From positions 1 through 64,000 of the forward strand of contig NZ_JNWV01000003.1 in NCBI RefSeq assembly GCF_000716535.1: a DNA stretch of 64,000 nucleotides. The letters are read 5' to 3'. The notes under the pieces are model-generated. The model was not told where the DNA came from, searched no databases, and saw only the letters and a program-made list of their open reading frames with translations. The translations under genes and the position numbers were made by a program. Shown here one piece after another: positions 61,909-64,000 of this stretch; the stretch's first letter is position 1; each line of letters begins with the position of its first letter. This DNA comes from Streptomyces flaveolus (GTDB lineage: Bacteria > Actinomycetota > Actinomycetes > Streptomycetales > Streptomycetaceae).

Positions 61909-63210
61909 ATGGACGGTGTCACGGAACCAGCGCGGTGGGCCCGGCCGGGACGAGACGGTGCGGTCCCGGCGCGGCCGGCCGCATGGCGCGGGCCGGCGGT
62001 GCTCGCGGCCCTCATGCTGGCCGCCTTCACCTTCAACACCGCGGAGAACCTGCCGATCGGCCTCCTGGACCTCATGTCCCACAGCCTCCGGGTGTCGCTG
62101 TCCGCGGTCGGGCTGCTGGTCACCGGCTACGGCGTGACGGTGGCCGTCGCCTCCCTGCCGCTCGCCCACGCCCTGCGGGCGGTGCCCCGGCGCCATGTCC
62201 TCACGGGGCTGCTGGCCGCCCTGGTCGTGTCCAGCCTGGTCGCGGCCGTGGCCACCTCGTACTGGCTGCTCCTCGGGGCACGAGTGCTGACCGCCCTCGC
62301 CCAGGCGCTGTTCTGGGCGGTGATGGGACCGGTCGCGGTGGGCCTGTTCGCCCCTGAGGTGCGCGGGCGTGTGGTCGGGGCCCTGTCCGTCGCCGGTTCG
62401 CTCGCCCTCGTGCTCGGCGTCCCCGCGGGGACCTGGCTGGGCCGGCAGCGCGGCTGGCCGGTCCCGGTCGCCTCCCTGGCCGTGCCGGGACTGGTCTGCC
62501 TCGTGACGATCGCCGTCCTGCTGCCGACCTCGCGTCCGGACGACGAGCCCGCCGCCTACGGCAGCAGCCCCGACGTCCGCCGGTTCGGTACCGTGCTCGC
62601 GGCCGGACTTCTCTCCGCCACCGGGGCGTTCGCGGGATACACCTACCTCGTGACGTTCCTGGACGACGTGAGCGGGTTCGCCCCGGGCACGGTCAGCGCC
62701 CTGCTCGCGGCCTTCGGCACCGCGTGTCTGGCGGGGGTGAGCGTCACCGCGGCACTGCTCGACCGCTTCCCGCATGCCGCGCTGCCCACGGCCGTCGCCA
62801 CCCAGACGCTCGGCATGCTCGGCCTGTACGCGGCGGGCGACCGTCAGGTCATGGCGGTGGTGTGCCTGGTCCTGACGGGCGGTGCGCTCGGACCGGTGTT
62901 CATGACCGCGCAGAACGCGATGCTGCACTGGGCACCGGGCCGCACGGACCTCGCCCTCGCGGCGAACTCCGGTGCGTACAACGCCGGTATCGCGGCGGGC
63001 GCCGCGCTCGGGGGTCTGGTCCTGCCGCACGCCGGTGCGCGGGGGACCTTCCTCGCCGGTGGACTGCTGACGGCCGGGGCCTGCGCGGTGCTGCTGGTCG
63101 GCGGACGTCTGTCGGGGGGCGCGGGGGCGACGCGGAAGCGCGCCGACCAAAATGCTTCGCGCCGGACAGCACGGGGTCGCTACGGTCGCCCCGGCGCGGG
63201 AGACCCGTGA
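61909..63210 (+). CDS. MFS transporter (Cmx/arabinose-efflux-like)
   Basis: A 433-residue 12-helix protein, from ATG 61909. Features include FTFNTAENLPIGLLDLMSHSLRVSLSAVGLLVTGYG at helix 1, ALFWAVMGPVAVGLFAPEVRGR and a C-terminal basic tail. This pattern fits the drug:H+ antiporter subgroup related to chloramphenicol and sugar efflux. It diverges from the ScbR-type gene and may be its target. The stop overlaps a GNAT remnant as GTGA. Confidence 0.85.
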   Translation: MDGVTEPARWARPGRDGAVPARPAAWRGPAVLAALMLAAFTFNTAENLPIGLLDLMSHSLRVSLSAVGLLVTGYGVTVAVASLPLAHALRAVPRRHVLTGLLAALVVSSLVAAVATSYWLLLGARVLTALAQALFWAVMGPVAVGLFAPEVRGRVVGALSVAGSLALVLGVPAGTWLGRQRGWPVPVASLAVPGLVCLVTIAVLLPTSRPDDEPAAYGSSPDVRRFGTVLAAGLLSATGAFAGYTYLVTFLDDVSGFAPGTVSALLAAFGTACLAGVSVTAALLDRFPHAALPTAVATQTLGMLGLYAAGDRQVMAVVCLVLTGGALGPVFMTAQNAMLHWAPGRTDLALAANSGAYNAGIAAGAALGGLVLPHAGARGTFLAGGLLTAGACAVLLVGGRLSGGAGATRKRADQNASRRTARGRYGRPGAGDP

Positions 63211-63403
63211 CCACGGAACGCGACCGGATCGGCTACGGAGTCGTGGCGTCCCGTCGCGGCCGGGGCTACGCCACCGAGGCCACCCGGGCCCTGCTGTCGG
63301 ACCCGGCCTCGATCCGTCCTGGAGAAGGCGCGCTTCCACCGGTCGGCCGCGGAAGACCCTGGCCCGCTTCGTGATGCACGACCCGGACCGCTCCCCGCGG
63401 TGA
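63207..63403 (+). pseudogene. GNAT acetyltransferase remnant
   Basis: From GTG 63207 the sequence gives the GNAT motif A (RIGYGVVASRRGRGYATEATRALL) without the N-terminal domain. After a gap, a second frame carries the family C-terminus (SIR...LEKARF, then RFVMHDPDRSPR ending at 63403). A 2-base loss in the SIRVLEKA region breaks the frame. What remains is too short to be active. Confidence 0.65.
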
Positions 63404-63459
63404 CCCGGTGACCCTGGTGGGGCCGGCGGTGTGCCGCCGGCCCCACTCGGCCGGTCCGC

Positions 63460-64000
63460 TCAGGCGGCCGGTGGCGTGGCGGCCTCTTCCGCCGCGTCGA
63501 GCAGGCCGATCAGGGTCGCCCTCGCGCGGGCCACGCGGGAGCGGACCGTGCCGACGGGACAGTCGCTGACCTCGGCCGCCTCGGCGTAGGGCAGGCCGAG
63601 GAGCTGGGTGAGGACGAACGCCTCGCGGCGCTCGGCCGGCAGCCCTTCGAGCAGGTCCAGCAGCGCGATGCCGTCGTCGAATCCGGGCAGGCCGCGCGGC
63701 TGGGCGAACTCGACCGCCCGTTGCCAGTCCGCCGCGTCGGACAGCCTGGGTCGCGCGGCCGCGTGGCGGTGGCTGTCGGTCACCGCCCGGCGGGCGATGG
63801 ACAGCAGCCAGGCGCGCGCCGAGGAGCGGCCCTCGAAGCGGTGCAGGCTGCCGAGGGCGCGCAGGAAGGTGTCCTGGGCGAGGTCGTCGACGGCCTGGGG
63901 ATCGGCGCAGAGGTGGGCGACGTACCGCTGGACGTCGCGGTGCAGGGCGCGGACGAAGTGCTCGACCGCGCGCGCGTCACCGCGTCGGGCGGCCAGCGCC
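63460..64000 (-). CDS. ECF sigma factor (partial, N-terminus beyond window)
   Basis: The C-terminal 180 or so residues of a sigma-70 family ECF factor. Region 2 is visible (CADPQAVDDLAQDTFLRALGSLHRFEGRSSARAWLLSIARRAV), and so is region 4 (LPAERREAFVLTQLLGLPYAEAAEVSDCPVGTVRSRVARARATLIGLL). GTG 63783 in frame is internal, not the start. It should direct RNA polymerase to a small regulon under stress. No anti-sigma gene is seen to the left, where a GNAT remnant lies. Confidence 0.9.
   Translation of the reverse strand, partial: ALAARRGDARAVEHFVRALHRDVQRYVAHLCADPQAVDDLAQDTFLRALGSLHRFEGRSSARAWLLSIARRAVTDSHRHAAARPRLSDAADWQRAVEFAQPRGLPGFDDGIALLDLLEGLPAERREAFVLTQLLGLPYAEAAEVSDCPVGTVRSRVARARATLIGLLDAAEEAATPPAA

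Overview
The window is high-GC DNA with strong GC3 bias, GTG as well as ATG starts, GTGA/ATGA stop-start overlaps, and gene families typical of Streptomyces: an SsgA-like protein, a ScbR-type regulator, DUF5709, RICIN-tailed secreted hydrolases and a rare TTA codon. It is best read as a Streptomyces chromosome segment, probably from an accessory or arm-like part, because regulators, transporters, secreted enzymes and gene remnants dominate and no core housekeeping operon is present. No tRNA, rRNA or CRISPR array was seen.

Layout. 1-11.2 kb is carbohydrate use: a partial RICIN/RlpA-like secreted protein, a broken GH19 chitinase, secreted GH95-like, GH97 and GH5 enzymes, then a leftward operon (Gfo/Idh/MocA oxidoreductase, PmoA-like protein, cupin) behind a LacI-type operator. 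11.4-18.1 kb is the most unusual part. A PGM1-type ATP-grasp peptide ligase, a small secreted protein, a cysteine-synthase-like PLP enzyme, an MFS exporter and a PatB/MalY aminotransferase lie on the minus strand. A leader-like 54-residue ORF with a plausible RiPP-precursor look diverges from the ligase and runs into the remnant of a phytanoyl-CoA dioxygenase-like gene. 18.2-23.4 kb encodes a lipoprotein and two tandem Ser/Thr kinases fused through one membrane segment to LivK-type binding domains.

23.5-34.3 kb holds two hydrolases divergent from an amidohydrolase/isochorismatase/DoxX/YoaK run, with three copies of a 10-bp motif between them, then an AraC regulator, an MFS exporter and a pyruvate-oxidase-like enzyme. 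34.4-37 kb is a scar: fragments of a molybdenum-hydroxylase large subunit and XdhC next to an IS1380-type transposase. 37-46 kb has a GNAT, pirin, SsgA-like protein, Dps, NmrA-like protein, AraC (behind a perfect 24-bp palindrome), a large LuxR ATPase and a hydrolase lacking its nucleophile serine. 46-49 kb is a sugar ABC importer without its ATPase. 49-64 kb is mixed: DUF5709, VOC-like, MBL-fold, kinase-like, orphan FAD subunit, ACT, a TetR/SDR divergent pair with doubled operators, a seven-copy 45-bp tandem repeat, MMPL, DUF1684, methyltransferase, MarR/SgcJ pair, ScbR-type regulator, MFS, a GNAT remnant and a partial ECF sigma factor.

Two themes recur. One is ligand-responsive local regulators with palindromic sites. 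The other is genes cut by clean internal deletions (chitinase, PhyH-like, molybdenum hydroxylase/XdhC, GNAT), which suggests ongoing decay.
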